The notes under the pieces: model-generated
Told to the model about the DNA's origin: nothing
Database searches by the model: none
Seen by the model: the letters and a program-made list of their open reading frames with translations, nothing else
Translations under genes and position numbers: made by a program
In this document: in pieces, positions 15,483-23,792 of the stretch
Position numbering within the stretch: the stretch's first letter is position 1
Layout of the letters: the number at the start of each line of letters is the position of its first letter
DNA from: Lichenicola sp965198655
Lineage (GTDB): Bacteria > Pseudomonadota > Alphaproteobacteria > Acetobacterales > Acetobacteraceae
Length of the DNA stretch: 64,000 nucleotides
Direction: 5' to 3'
Assembly (NCBI GenBank): GCA_965198655.1
Contig: OZ240668.1
Span: 1,054,001-1,118,000, forward strand

Positions 15483-16873
15483 TCCTCATCGTCGACGATG
15501 ACGAGGAGCTGCGGGACAGCATGGCCGAGACGCTCGCCGATCTCGGCCATCAGCCCGAGCACGCTGCGGACGGCGAGGCGGCCCTGCGCCGGATCGCGCG
15601 CGGCGGGATCGACGCCGTGCTGCTGGACCTGCGCATGCCGGGCCTCGACGGGCTGGAGGTGCTGCGGCGCATCCGCGCTCAGGAGCGCACCACCGGGTCG
15701 CTGCTGCCGGTCGCCATGCTGACCGCGGCGCCGACGGCTGCGAACACGATCGAGGCGATGCGTCTGGGTGCCGTGGATCACCTGGCCAAGCCAGCGGGAC
15801 GGGAAGCGCTGACCGCGCTGGTCAAGGCGATGCTGCCGGAGGTCGCGGTCCAGCCGATGCGTGCGGCTGCGTCTGGCGTGGAGGACCTGGTGGGTGCCTC
15901 GGCTGCCATGCGCGAGGTGCAGAAGGCGATCGGCATGCTGGCCGACAGCGAGGCGACCGTGCTGGTGACCGGCGAGACCGGAACCGGCAAGGAGGTGGTG
16001 GCGCGCGCGATCCATCGCCACGGCCGCCGGTCGCCGAAGCCGTTCGTCGCCGTCAACTGCGCCGCCATCCCCTCCGAGCTGCTCGAGACCCAACTGTTCG
16101 GCCACGTGCGCGGCGCCTTCACCGGTGCGGTCAGCGACCGGCTCGGTTCGTTCCGTGAGGCCGACCACGGCACCCTGTTCCTCGACGAGATCGGCGACAT
16201 GGGCTTGCCGATGCAGGCCAAGCTGCTGCGCGTGCTGCAGGACCGCGTCGTGACCCCGGTCGGCGGCCGCGCGGCACCGGTCGACGTGAGGATCATCGCC
16301 GCCACCCATCGCGACCTGTCCGCACTGGTGCAGGAGGGACGGTTCCGCGAGGACCTGTTCTATCGCCTGCGCGTGGTGCCTGTGCATCTGCCGACGCTCC
16401 GCGAGCGGCTGGCCGACATCGTTCCGCTGGCCGAGCATTTCCTGGCGATGGCCGCCGGACCGACCGCACCCAGGCAGCTCACGCCGGCGGCGGCGGCGCT
16501 GCTGCTGGCGCATCCCTGGCCGGGCAACGTCCGTGAGCTGAGCAACGCCATGGAACGCGCGGCGGCCTTGGCGCGCGGCCGCTCCATCACTGCGGGCGAC
16601 ATCGCCTTTCTGTCCACGGTTCCGCAAGGTGCCGCGATCGACTGGCTGGACGGCGACCTGCCGACGGCGATCGCGCGGCTTGAGCAGGCCATGATCGAGC
16701 GCGCGCTGCTGATGACCGGCGGGAACAGGGCCGAGGCTGCGCGCCGGCTCAACATCAACCGCCAACTGCTCTACGACAAGGTCCGGCGCTACGGTATCGG
16801 CGTGTCGGGAAACCGGACGGAGGATGTCACCATAGCTGACGGCGGGGACGACACAGGATCGGGAAAAACCTAG
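15473..16873 (+). CDS. NtrC-family sigma-54-dependent response regulator
   Basis: The 466-residue regulator has a receiver domain (1-120; D8-D10 pocket, phosphoacceptor D52 in LLDLRMPG, K in HLAKP). Its AAA+ domain has Walker A GETGTGKE (167-174), the sigma-54 contact loop GAFTGA (214-219), Walker B GTLFLDEIGDM and the arginine-finger region FREDLFYRL. A Fis-type helix-turn-helix (about 425-448, RAEAARRLNINRQLLYDKV) follows. AAGGAGG precedes the ATG. The last 25 codons, past the HTH, encode an unconserved-looking tail whose DNA contains both activator sites for the efflux promoter. It very probably activates the two sigma-54 promoters in this window. Confidence 0.93.
   Translation: MSVILIVDDDEELRDSMAETLADLGHQPEHAADGEAALRRIARGGIDAVLLDLRMPGLDGLEVLRRIRAQERTTGSLLPVAMLTAAPTAANTIEAMRLGAVDHLAKPAGREALTALVKAMLPEVAVQPMRAAASGVEDLVGASAAMREVQKAIGMLADSEATVLVTGETGTGKEVVARAIHRHGRRSPKPFVAVNCAAIPSELLETQLFGHVRGAFTGAVSDRLGSFREADHGTLFLDEIGDMGLPMQAKLLRVLQDRVVTPVGGRAAPVDVRIIAATHRDLSALVQEGRFREDLFYRLRVVPVHLPTLRERLADIVPLAEHFLAMAAGPTAPRQLTPAAAALLLAHPWPGNVRELSNAMERAAALARGRSITAGDIAFLSTVPQGAAIDWLDGDLPTAIARLEQAMIERALLMTGGNRAEAARRLNINRQLLYDKVRRYGIGVSGNRTEDVTIADGGDDTGSGKT
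16803..16841 (+). promoter_or_regulatory. Paired activator sites inside the regulator gene (second promoter)
   Basis: TGTCGGGAAACCGGACG (16803-16819) and TGTCACCATAGCTGACG (16825-16841) repeat the TGTC-N9-GACR pattern, with centres 22 bp apart, exactly as at 12369-12407. The second centre is 63 bp upstream of the sigma-54 GG at 16896, compared with 62 bp at the other promoter. Both lie in the 3' coding end of the regulator. Confidence 0.72.
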
Positions 16874-16894
16874 TTCCTGCAAGGATTCAATCGT

Positions 16895-16909
16895 TGGCAT
16901 GCCCCTTGC
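16895..16909 (+). promoter_or_regulatory. Sigma-54 promoter for the RND efflux operon
   Basis: TGGCATGCCCCTTGC fits TGGCAY-N5-TTGC with the -24 GG and -12 GC 12 bases apart. It starts 22 bp after the regulator's stop codon. Transcription would begin near 16921, leaving a leader of about 240 bases before the outer-membrane gene at 17160. Confidence 0.8.
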
Positions 16910-16964
16910 CATACATCTTCCGCGGATCATCCCGATCCGACTGGAAGGAAGACGAGGGCCAAGG

Positions 16965-17159
16965 ATGTTTCCTCGTGTAGACACGGCGGAGCGGCGGCCT
17001 ATCGCTGGCAGGCAGGTGCTGTGCTGCTGCACGTGGAACGCCTTTCGGTTCCATGTCGCGCAGACCCGCCAGTGCATCGCGGTCGGTCGACCGTTCGTGA
17101 CGATGCCAGCAAGTCCGTTCGAGATGGTCGCCACGCCAGCGCAAGACTGCATCGCCTAG
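16965..17159 (+). CDS. Possible 64-codon leader ORF coupled to the efflux genes
   Basis: An ATG at 16965, preceded by the purine-rich GAAGACGAGGGCCAAGG, opens 64 codons ending in a TAG at 17157-17159, directly abutting the ATG of the outer-membrane gene. That ATG has no ribosome-binding site of its own, so translational coupling is plausible. The peptide contains a CCC triplet and two more cysteines (CCCTW, QCIA, QDCIA). It matches nothing I know, and its codon use is weaker than that of its neighbours, so it could be chance. Confidence 0.3.
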   Translation: MFPRVDTAERRPIAGRQVLCCCTWNAFRFHVAQTRQCIAVGRPFVTMPASPFEMVATPAQDCIA

Positions 17160-18686
17160 ATGCGGCACCGGCTCGATCGCCTCGTCCTGTTCCGGCTTCT
17201 CGGCTCGACCATGGTTTCGGCCCTGCTCTGCGCCTGCGAGGTTGGTTCGGACTTCCACCGTCCGGGCGTGGTGGTGCCTGTGCGCTACAACGAGGAGGCG
17301 CTGGCGGCGCGCACCGTGTCGGCGGACACCGCGGGGGGTGCTGCGCAGGCGCTGGTGTCGGGGGCGGACCTGCCTGGCGACTGGTGGACGCTGTTCCACG
17401 CGCCAGCGCTGTCGGCGCTGGTGGCCGAGGCGCTGCGCGACAACCCGAACCTGGAGGCGGCACGGCAGTCGCTGCGGCAGGCGCAGGAGCTGGAGCTGGC
17501 GCAGGAGGGCACGCTGTTCCCGAGCGTCACCGGCCAGGTGTTCCGCGGCCGGCAGGAGGCGCCGCTGAACTACGAGGAGCCGGGGTTCCCGAACACGCAG
17601 GCGGAGCTGTTCACCCAGTACGACGCCCAGCTCAACCTCAGCTACACCTTCGACGTGTGGGGCGGGCTGCGCCGGGCGATCGAGCAGGCGGGCGCGCAGG
17701 CGGACTACCAGCGCTACGAGCTGGAGGCGGCGGTGCTGTCGCTGAGTGCGGGCGTGGTGACCAGCGCGATCCAGGCGGCGTCCTTGCGCGCGCAGATCGC
17801 GGTGCAGCAGCAGCTCATCGGCTTCGAGCAGAAGCAGCTCGACACGGTGCGCCAGCAGTTCCAGCTCGGCGGGGCCACCGGCACCGACGTCGCCACCCAG
17901 CAGGCGCAGGTGGCGCAGGCGCAGACGGTGCTGGTGCCGCTGCAGACGCAGCTGGTGCAGGCGCGCGACCAGGTCGCGGCGTATCTGGGGCAGGCGCCGT
18001 CGCAGGGGGTGCTGCCGGCCATCACCCTGGAACAGTTGACCCTGCCCGGCACGCTGCCGGTGAGCCTGCCGTCGTCCCTGCTGGCGCAGCGCCCCGACAT
18101 CCTGGCGGCGGAGGCGACGCTGCACGCGCAGACCGCGCTGCTCGGCGTCGACATCTCGCAGCGCCTGCCGCAGGTGACGCTGAGCGCCACGGTCGGCTCG
18201 TCTGCCGGCGACATCCACCAGTTGTTCAGCCCGGGCAACGGCTTGTGGTCGGTGGTGAACCAGGCGGTGCAGCCGATCTTCGACGCGGGCCAGTTGCTGC
18301 ACCGCCAGCGGGCGCAGAAGGCGGCCCTGCTGGCGGCGGCGGCGGCGTGGCGCAACACGGTGGTGGCGGCGTTCCAGAACGTGGCCGACGTGCTGGCGCA
18401 GCTTCAGAACGACGCGGTCAACCTGCAGTATGCGCTGGCGGCGGCGCAGGCCAGCCAGCGCGGGCTGTCGCTGGCCAGCCTGCAATACAAGCTGGGGGGC
18501 GTGTCCTACCTCAGCGTGCTGACGGCGGAGCAGACCTACCAGACCGCGGTGATCACCCTGATCCGGGCGCAGGCGGCGCGCTACGCCGACACGGCACTGC
18601 TGTTCCAGGCGCTGGGCGGCGGCTGGTGGCACCGCCACGACCTGCCGCCGCCGCCGCCCGGCCTGCTGAGCTCGCCGCTGCCATGA
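17160..18686 (+). CDS. RND efflux outer-membrane lipoprotein (NodT family)
   Basis: The 508-residue protein is the outer-membrane channel of a tripartite pump. The signal segment ends in LLCAC, with C26 the likely lipidated cysteine (the -2 Cys is unusual). The mature part has the two halves of the OEP family, with LSYTFDVWGGLRRAIEQA, LPSSLLAQRPDILAAEATLHAQTALLGVDISQRLPQ and QPIFDAGQL typical of NodT proteins. The membrane-fusion and pump genes follow, and a sigma-54 promoter with activator sites precedes it. Its stop TGA is duplicated at the far end of a small inverted-repeat element inserted just after it. Confidence 0.93.
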   Translation: MRHRLDRLVLFRLLGSTMVSALLCACEVGSDFHRPGVVVPVRYNEEALAARTVSADTAGGAAQALVSGADLPGDWWTLFHAPALSALVAEALRDNPNLEAARQSLRQAQELELAQEGTLFPSVTGQVFRGRQEAPLNYEEPGFPNTQAELFTQYDAQLNLSYTFDVWGGLRRAIEQAGAQADYQRYELEAAVLSLSAGVVTSAIQAASLRAQIAVQQQLIGFEQKQLDTVRQQFQLGGATGTDVATQQAQVAQAQTVLVPLQTQLVQARDQVAAYLGQAPSQGVLPAITLEQLTLPGTLPVSLPSSLLAQRPDILAAEATLHAQTALLGVDISQRLPQVTLSATVGSSAGDIHQLFSPGNGLWSVVNQAVQPIFDAGQLLHRQRAQKAALLAAAAAWRNTVVAAFQNVADVLAQLQNDAVNLQYALAAAQASQRGLSLASLQYKLGGVSYLSVLTAEQTYQTAVITLIRAQAARYADTALLFQALGGGWWHRHDLPPPPPGLLSSPLP

Positions 18687-18857
18687 GAGCCCGTTCGAGA
18701 ATGCGCCGTGCCGGCGATCCGACGCGCCCGTCTGTGCTTCCGGTGCTCACGGCCGGGAGGCCGCTCCGCTCCGGTTCTCGACGGACACGCCGGGCACGTT
18801 CCGCCGCTGACGCGGCGGAACGCTCTCGCTCGGCACACCCCATTCTCGAACGGGCTT
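18687..18857. mobile_element. Short non-autonomous inverted-repeat element (MITE-like)
   Basis: AGCCCGTTCGAGAATG at 18688-18703 is perfectly inverted as CATTCTCGAACGGGCT at 18841-18856, and similarity extends to about 27 bp (GTGCCG against CGGCAC further in). The element is about 171 bp and encodes nothing. An internal perfect hairpin GTTCCGCCGC-TGAC-GCGGCGGAAC lies near its 3' end. The triplet TGA lies on both sides (18684-18686 and 18858-18860), which fits a 3-bp TNA target duplication like that of the IS1031 group of IS5 elements. It separates the outer-membrane gene from the fusion-protein gene; whether it ends transcription is unknown. Confidence 0.7.
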
Positions 18858-18870
18858 TGAGGTTGCCACC

Positions 18871-20058
18871 ATGAACCCTCCCGCCGACCTGCCTGCCGAT
18901 CCCCGGCTGCGACGGAACCCCACCATGACGCGGACGCGCGTGTCCCTGCTGCTGCTGCTGGTGCTGGCGGCGGCGGCCTACCCGGTCTGGCACGTGGCGC
19001 ACCGGGCGGCCGCTCCGGCGCAGGCCGCGCAGGAGGCCGAGCCGCCGCAGACGGTGTCCGACATCGTGGTGCGGCCGCAGCCCTGGCAGGACCGGCTCAA
19101 GGCGTATGGCCAGGTGCGGGCGGTGCAGGGGGCGGAGCTGTCGGCGCCGGTCGCGGGCATCGTCGACGAGATCGACTTCCAGTCCGGCCAGGACGTCCGC
19201 GCCGGCACCGTGCTGCTGCGGCTGCGGCTGTATGACGATCCGGCCAAGCTGGCGCAGTTGCAGGCCGAGGTGGCGCTGTACGGCACCAACCTCGGCCGCG
19301 ACCAGAAGCAGTTCGAGGCGCAGGCGGTGAGCCACGCCACGCTGGACCTCGATACCGCCAACCTGCGCAGCTACCAGGCGCAGGTGGCGGCGCAGATGCA
19401 GGCGATGGAGGAGAAGATCGTGCGCGCGCCGTTCGGCGGGCGGCTGGGCATACGCGAGGTCGACCTCGGCCAGTATCTGCCGCCCGGCACGGCGGTGACC
19501 ACGCTGCAGGCGCTGGACCCGATCTATGTCGACTTCTCGGTGCCGCAGCAGCAGGTGGGCGACATACGGCCGGGCCGGCCGGTGGAGGTCAGCGTCGACA
19601 CCTATCCCGGCCGGGTGTTCCACGCCGCGGTGCAGGCGCTGGACAGCCGCATCGACGCGCAGAGCCGGATGGTGTCGGTGCGCGCCAGCCTGGACAACCG
19701 CGACCACGCGCTGCTGCCGGGCATGTTCGCGGTGGCGCATCTCGACCTGGGGCCGGCGCGCACGGTGCTGGCGGTGCCGCAGACGGCGGTCAGCTTCAAC
19801 CCGTATGGCGACTTCGTCTACGTGCTGACGCCCAAGGCGGGGCAGGCGCCGGGCCAGCCGCCGGTGTTCCTGGCCACCTCGCGTGTGGTGACGCTGGGCG
19901 GAACGCAGGGCGACCGGGTGGTGGTAACGGCGGGCCTGCATGACGGCGACACGGTGGTCACCGCCGGTCAGATCAAGCTGCGCAGCGGCGCGTCCGTGGT
20001 GATCGACAACCGGGTGCAGCCGCCGAACGAGCTGACGCCGCAACCGCCGGAAGAGTGA
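18871..20058 (+). CDS. RND efflux periplasmic adaptor (membrane-fusion protein)
   Basis: The 395-residue adaptor links the inner-membrane pump to the outer-membrane channel. An N-terminal helix (about 28-48, after MTRTRVS) anchors or exports it. The lipoyl half GAELSAPVAGIVDEIDFQSGQDV, an alpha-hairpin (about 125-170), the second lipoyl half VRAPFGGRLGIREVDLGQYL and the beta-barrel and membrane-proximal parts follow in the usual order. The ATG at 18871 has TTGAGG upstream; ATG 18928 is an alternative start. It reads directly into the pump gene 12 bp downstream. Confidence 0.92.
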   Translation: MNPPADLPADPRLRRNPTMTRTRVSLLLLLVLAAAAYPVWHVAHRAAAPAQAAQEAEPPQTVSDIVVRPQPWQDRLKAYGQVRAVQGAELSAPVAGIVDEIDFQSGQDVRAGTVLLRLRLYDDPAKLAQLQAEVALYGTNLGRDQKQFEAQAVSHATLDLDTANLRSYQAQVAAQMQAMEEKIVRAPFGGRLGIREVDLGQYLPPGTAVTTLQALDPIYVDFSVPQQQVGDIRPGRPVEVSVDTYPGRVFHAAVQALDSRIDAQSRMVSVRASLDNRDHALLPGMFAVAHLDLGPARTVLAVPQTAVSFNPYGDFVYVLTPKAGQAPGQPPVFLATSRVVTLGGTQGDRVVVTAGLHDGDTVVTAGQIKLRSGASVVIDNRVQPPNELTPQPPEE

Positions 20059-20070
20059 GGAGCGACACCC

Positions 20071-23000
20071 ATGCGCCTGACCGACCTGTTCATCCACCGC
20101 ATCGTGCTGTCCTGCGTGGTGTCCATCCTGGTGCTGGTGTTCGGGCTGCGCGCCGAGCAGTCCATGCCCGTGGAGGAGTTCCCGCATACCCTGAGTGCCA
20201 ACATCGAGATCCAGACCAACTATTACGGTGCCGACCCGGCGACGGTGGCGGGCTTCGTCACCACGCCGCTGGAAGGCAAGATCAGCCAGGTGCAGGGCAT
20301 CGATTACATGACGTCGAGCTCGACCACCGGCCTGTCCGACATCACCCTGTACCTCAAGCTGAACTACGACCCGGCCCGTGCGCTCGCGGAGATCCAGTCC
20401 TACGTCACCGCGGCGACCTCGCAGTTCCCTGCTGGCGTTCAGCAACCCTCCATCACCCTCAGCGCGTCAGGAGAACCTATCCTGTCGCTCGCACTCTACA
20501 GTGAAACCCTCTCCGCGCCGCAGGTTGGTGACTACGTCCAGCGCGTCGTCGTGCCGCGTCTACAGGCTGTACCCGGCGTGCAGACGGTTCATTTCTCGCC
20601 CCCCTACAACCTGGTGATGCGTGTCTGGCTCGATCCGGAACGGCTGGCCGCCTATGGCGTCACGCCGGGAGACGTTTGGACCGCGCTCTCGAACAACAAC
20701 TTCGTGACCGGCGTTGGCAGTACCCTGGGAAGCTCGGTGTCGTTCAACCTCGACATCACCTCCAGCCTGCATGATCCCGAGCATTTCCGCGATCTCGTCA
20801 TCCGACAGAGCGCTTTGCACATCATCCATCTGGGCGACGTGGCGCGGGTCGGCTTCGGCAGCGATCCGGACGATCGACAGGACATCAACAACGGCTGGCC
20901 AAGCATCCACATGAGCGTCAGGCCGACTCCGTCGGCAGATGCACTCAGCGTCGCCAATGCTCTCGAAACGCAGATCGCCGCGCTGCGCCACGAGCTTCCG
21001 CCTTCCATCCACATCATCGCCGTCGAGGATCGGGGCGACTACATACGCGCCTCGATCCACGAGGTGGTGGTGACGCTGCTGGAGTCGCTGGCGATCGTGG
21101 CGCTGGTGGTGTTCGCGTTTCTCGGCTCGCCGCGCTCGGTGCTGGTGCCGCTGGTGACCATCCCGCTGTCGCTGATCGGCACCTTCGCGATGATGGCGGC
21201 GATGGGCTTCTCCATCAACCTGCTGACCCTGCTGGCGCTGGTGCTGGCGATCGGGCTCGTGGTCGACGACGCCATCATCGTGGTGGAGAACGTCAACCGC
21301 TACCTCGCCCGCGGCCTGACGCCGGTGGCGGCCGCGGTGGCGGCGGCGCGCGAGCTGGTGCAGCCGATCCTGGCCATGACCGTGGTGCTGATCGCGGCCT
21401 ACGTGCCGCTGGGGCTGCAGGGCGGGCTGACGGGGGCGCTGTTCATCGAGTTCGCGTTCACCCTGGCCGGGGCGGTGACGGTGTCGGCGCTGCTGGCGCT
21501 GACGTTGTCGCCGATGATGAGCTCGCGCCTGCTGCGCGCCCGCAGCCCCGCAGGCGTGCGCATGCCGCTGGCCGAGCGGATGGAGCGGGGCAGCGAGCAC
21601 GCGCTGGACGCGGTGCAGCGCGGCTACAGCGCGCTGCTGCGGCTGAGCCTGCGCGTGCGGCCGCTGGTGCTGCTCCTGGGCCTGCTGGTGCTCGGCAGCA
21701 CCTGGTACCTCTACGGACACGCCAAGCACGAGCTGTCGCCGAACGAGGATACCGGATCGCTCGACGTGTCCGGCAGCGGCGCGCCCGACGCGACGTCGGA
21801 TGCCCTCAAGCGCTACGACTCCTCGATCATCGGCATCTACAAGAACGTTCCGGAGATGATCCATTTCTACCACATCGACGAGGGATCAAGCGTCGAGGGC
21901 GGTATGGACCTATCCGACTGGAGCCAGCGTCACCGCAGCATCTTCACCATCGGTGACGAGGTGCAAGCCAGGCTCGCCCGCGTTCCGGGGCTCGACCTGG
22001 CGATCTACGTTCCGCCGTATCTTCCCGGCTCCGACGGCCTGCCGATCCAGTTCGTGCTGCAGAGCACCGGCGACTTCGACCAGCTCAACCAGGTGTCGGA
22101 CACCTTCCTGGCCCGCGTGCGCGCCAGCGGCCTGTTCGCCTACGCCGACAAGGACCTCAAGATCGACCAGCCGCAGTCCACCATCGTGGTCGACCGCGCC
22201 AAGCTCGCCACCCTTGGCCTGACCATGAACGACCTCGGCACCTCGCTCAACGCCATGCTCGGCGGCGGCTACACCGGCTTCTTCTCCACCGACCAGCGCT
22301 CCTACAAGGTCGAGCCGCTGGCCATGCGACGCTTCCGCCTCAACCCCGACCAGATCCTGGACTACCCCATCAAGGCCGTGAACGGGGTGTCGGTGCCGCT
22401 GCGCTCGGTCGCCTCCATACGCGACAGCGTGGTGCCGGAGTCGATCGCCCACTTCCAGCAGCTCAACGCCACCACCGTCCAGGCCGTGCCGGCGCCGGGC
22501 GTCACCCAGGGGCAGGCGTACGACTACCTGCAGCACCTGTCGGCGCAGCTCCTGCCGGCCGGCTACGGCACTGACGCCACCGGGCCGCTGCGCCAGTACG
22601 TGCAGGAGACCGGGGGCTTTGCCGCCACCTTCGCGCTGGCGGTGGTGATCACCTATCTGGCCCTGGCCGCCCTGTTCGAGAGCTTCCGCGACCCGCTGAT
22701 CATCCTGGTCTCGGTGCCGATGTCGATCGCGGGCGCCTTGTTGTTCGTGTGGCTGGGGGTGGGCGGGGCCAGCATCAACCTGTTCACCGAGGTGGGCCTG
22801 GTCACGCTGATGGGGCTGATCAGCAAGCACGGCATCCTGATCGTGGAGGTGGCCAAGGAAAGCCAGGCGATGGGCCTGTCCAAGCGCGAGGCGATCGAGC
22901 GCGCCTGCGCGCTCAGGCTGCGGCCGATCCTGATGACCACGGCGGCGATGGTGCTCGGCGTGATGCCGCTGGTGTTCGCCACGGGTGCTGGGGCGGCGTC

Positions 23001-23139
23001 GCGCTTCGTGATGGGCCTGGTGATCGCCTCGGGGCTGTCGATCGGCACCCTGTTCACCCTGTTCGTGCTGCCCGCCGTCTACATGCTGCTCGCCTCCGAT
23101 CGCATGGCGGCAACGAAGCGGCAGATGGCGACGGCTTGA
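20071..23139 (+). CDS. RND multidrug efflux pump, inner-membrane transporter
   Basis: The 1022-residue proton-driven exporter is of the HAE1 type, closest in flavour to MexI-like pumps (MRLTDLFIHRIVLSCVV, GIDYMTSSSTTGLSDIT). Proton-relay residues are present: D399-D400 in GLVVDDAIIVVENV and K919 in SKHGILIVE. Two large periplasmic loops (about 35-325 and 550-850) sit between helix bundles. GAGGAG lies eight bases before the ATG. Third-position G/C use drops in stretches around 20420-21050 and 21760-22020, both within the periplasmic loops, while the helix regions are strongly GC-biased. The substrate is unknown. Confidence 0.95.
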   Translation: MRLTDLFIHRIVLSCVVSILVLVFGLRAEQSMPVEEFPHTLSANIEIQTNYYGADPATVAGFVTTPLEGKISQVQGIDYMTSSSTTGLSDITLYLKLNYDPARALAEIQSYVTAATSQFPAGVQQPSITLSASGEPILSLALYSETLSAPQVGDYVQRVVVPRLQAVPGVQTVHFSPPYNLVMRVWLDPERLAAYGVTPGDVWTALSNNNFVTGVGSTLGSSVSFNLDITSSLHDPEHFRDLVIRQSALHIIHLGDVARVGFGSDPDDRQDINNGWPSIHMSVRPTPSADALSVANALETQIAALRHELPPSIHIIAVEDRGDYIRASIHEVVVTLLESLAIVALVVFAFLGSPRSVLVPLVTIPLSLIGTFAMMAAMGFSINLLTLLALVLAIGLVVDDAIIVVENVNRYLARGLTPVAAAVAAARELVQPILAMTVVLIAAYVPLGLQGGLTGALFIEFAFTLAGAVTVSALLALTLSPMMSSRLLRARSPAGVRMPLAERMERGSEHALDAVQRGYSALLRLSLRVRPLVLLLGLLVLGSTWYLYGHAKHELSPNEDTGSLDVSGSGAPDATSDALKRYDSSIIGIYKNVPEMIHFYHIDEGSSVEGGMDLSDWSQRHRSIFTIGDEVQARLARVPGLDLAIYVPPYLPGSDGLPIQFVLQSTGDFDQLNQVSDTFLARVRASGLFAYADKDLKIDQPQSTIVVDRAKLATLGLTMNDLGTSLNAMLGGGYTGFFSTDQRSYKVEPLAMRRFRLNPDQILDYPIKAVNGVSVPLRSVASIRDSVVPESIAHFQQLNATTVQAVPAPGVTQGQAYDYLQHLSAQLLPAGYGTDATGPLRQYVQETGGFAATFALAVVITYLALAALFESFRDPLIILVSVPMSIAGALLFVWLGVGGASINLFTEVGLVTLMGLISKHGILIVEVAKESQAMGLSKREAIERACALRLRPILMTTAAMVLGVMPLVFATGAGAASRFVMGLVIASGLSIGTLFTLFVLPAVYMLLASDRMAATKRQMATA

Positions 23140-23161
23140 GCGGGGTCTAGCGCCACCGCGT

Positions 23162-23515
23162 GTGCCGACCATCCCGGAGCTGCACCTGGACAGCCTCGAC
23201 GGGCCGATGGACCTGCTGCTGGACCTGGCGGGCGGCAGCGCCTCGACCTCGGCCGGGCATCGTGCCGGACCTGGTCGAGGCCTGGTCGAGCGGCGCGTGA
23301 CGGCGACGGACAAGCTGGCCGGACGAGTGACGCTCGACCGCCAGGCAGGATGACTGGTTCTGGGAGCGCGGCTGGTGCTGCTGCGCTCGCGGCTGATAGT
23401 GCCGGCCCGTCCGGCAGAAGCGCGGACTCCCGCCAGGAAGCAGGGCTGCACCGAGACCACGATGGCGCTGATGGAGGCGTGCCTCGTGGTGTTGCGCGGG
23501 CCGAACCGGCGAAGG
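23162..23515 (+). pseudogene. Decayed scpA (segregation and condensation protein A)
   Basis: Pieces of ScpA occur in order but in shifting frames: PELHLDSLDGPMDLLLDLA (from about 23168), then in another frame RQRLDLGR, then DKLAGRVTLDRQA, LVLLRSRLIVPARPAEA (from about 23372) and LMEACLVVLRGP (to about 23510). In intact ScpA these fall at similar spacing in one frame. Several indels and missing middle parts make it non-functional. Nothing recognisable follows to 23792. Confidence 0.6.
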
Positions 23516-23792
23516 GTTCTAGGCCAGGGTCAGGATTCAGGGCTAGCAGATCAGACGTGTTCCGAACGGCCGGAGACGGGGACCCGGGCCGGCGGAGCGG
23601 CCACCCGGAAGCCACCTCCGCCAGACCAGGTCGAACCCGGAACTGGAGGTGGCGAAGCGGACGGCTCGCCTCGCGACCGCCTGCGACAGCAACGCTGTTC
23701 GCACGCCCTCATCGCGATCTGCCTGAGCCTGGTCATGGACCGGCCCATCTGGAGCGGGCACGGGATTTGCTAACTGGGTGACGGAGCCCCGC

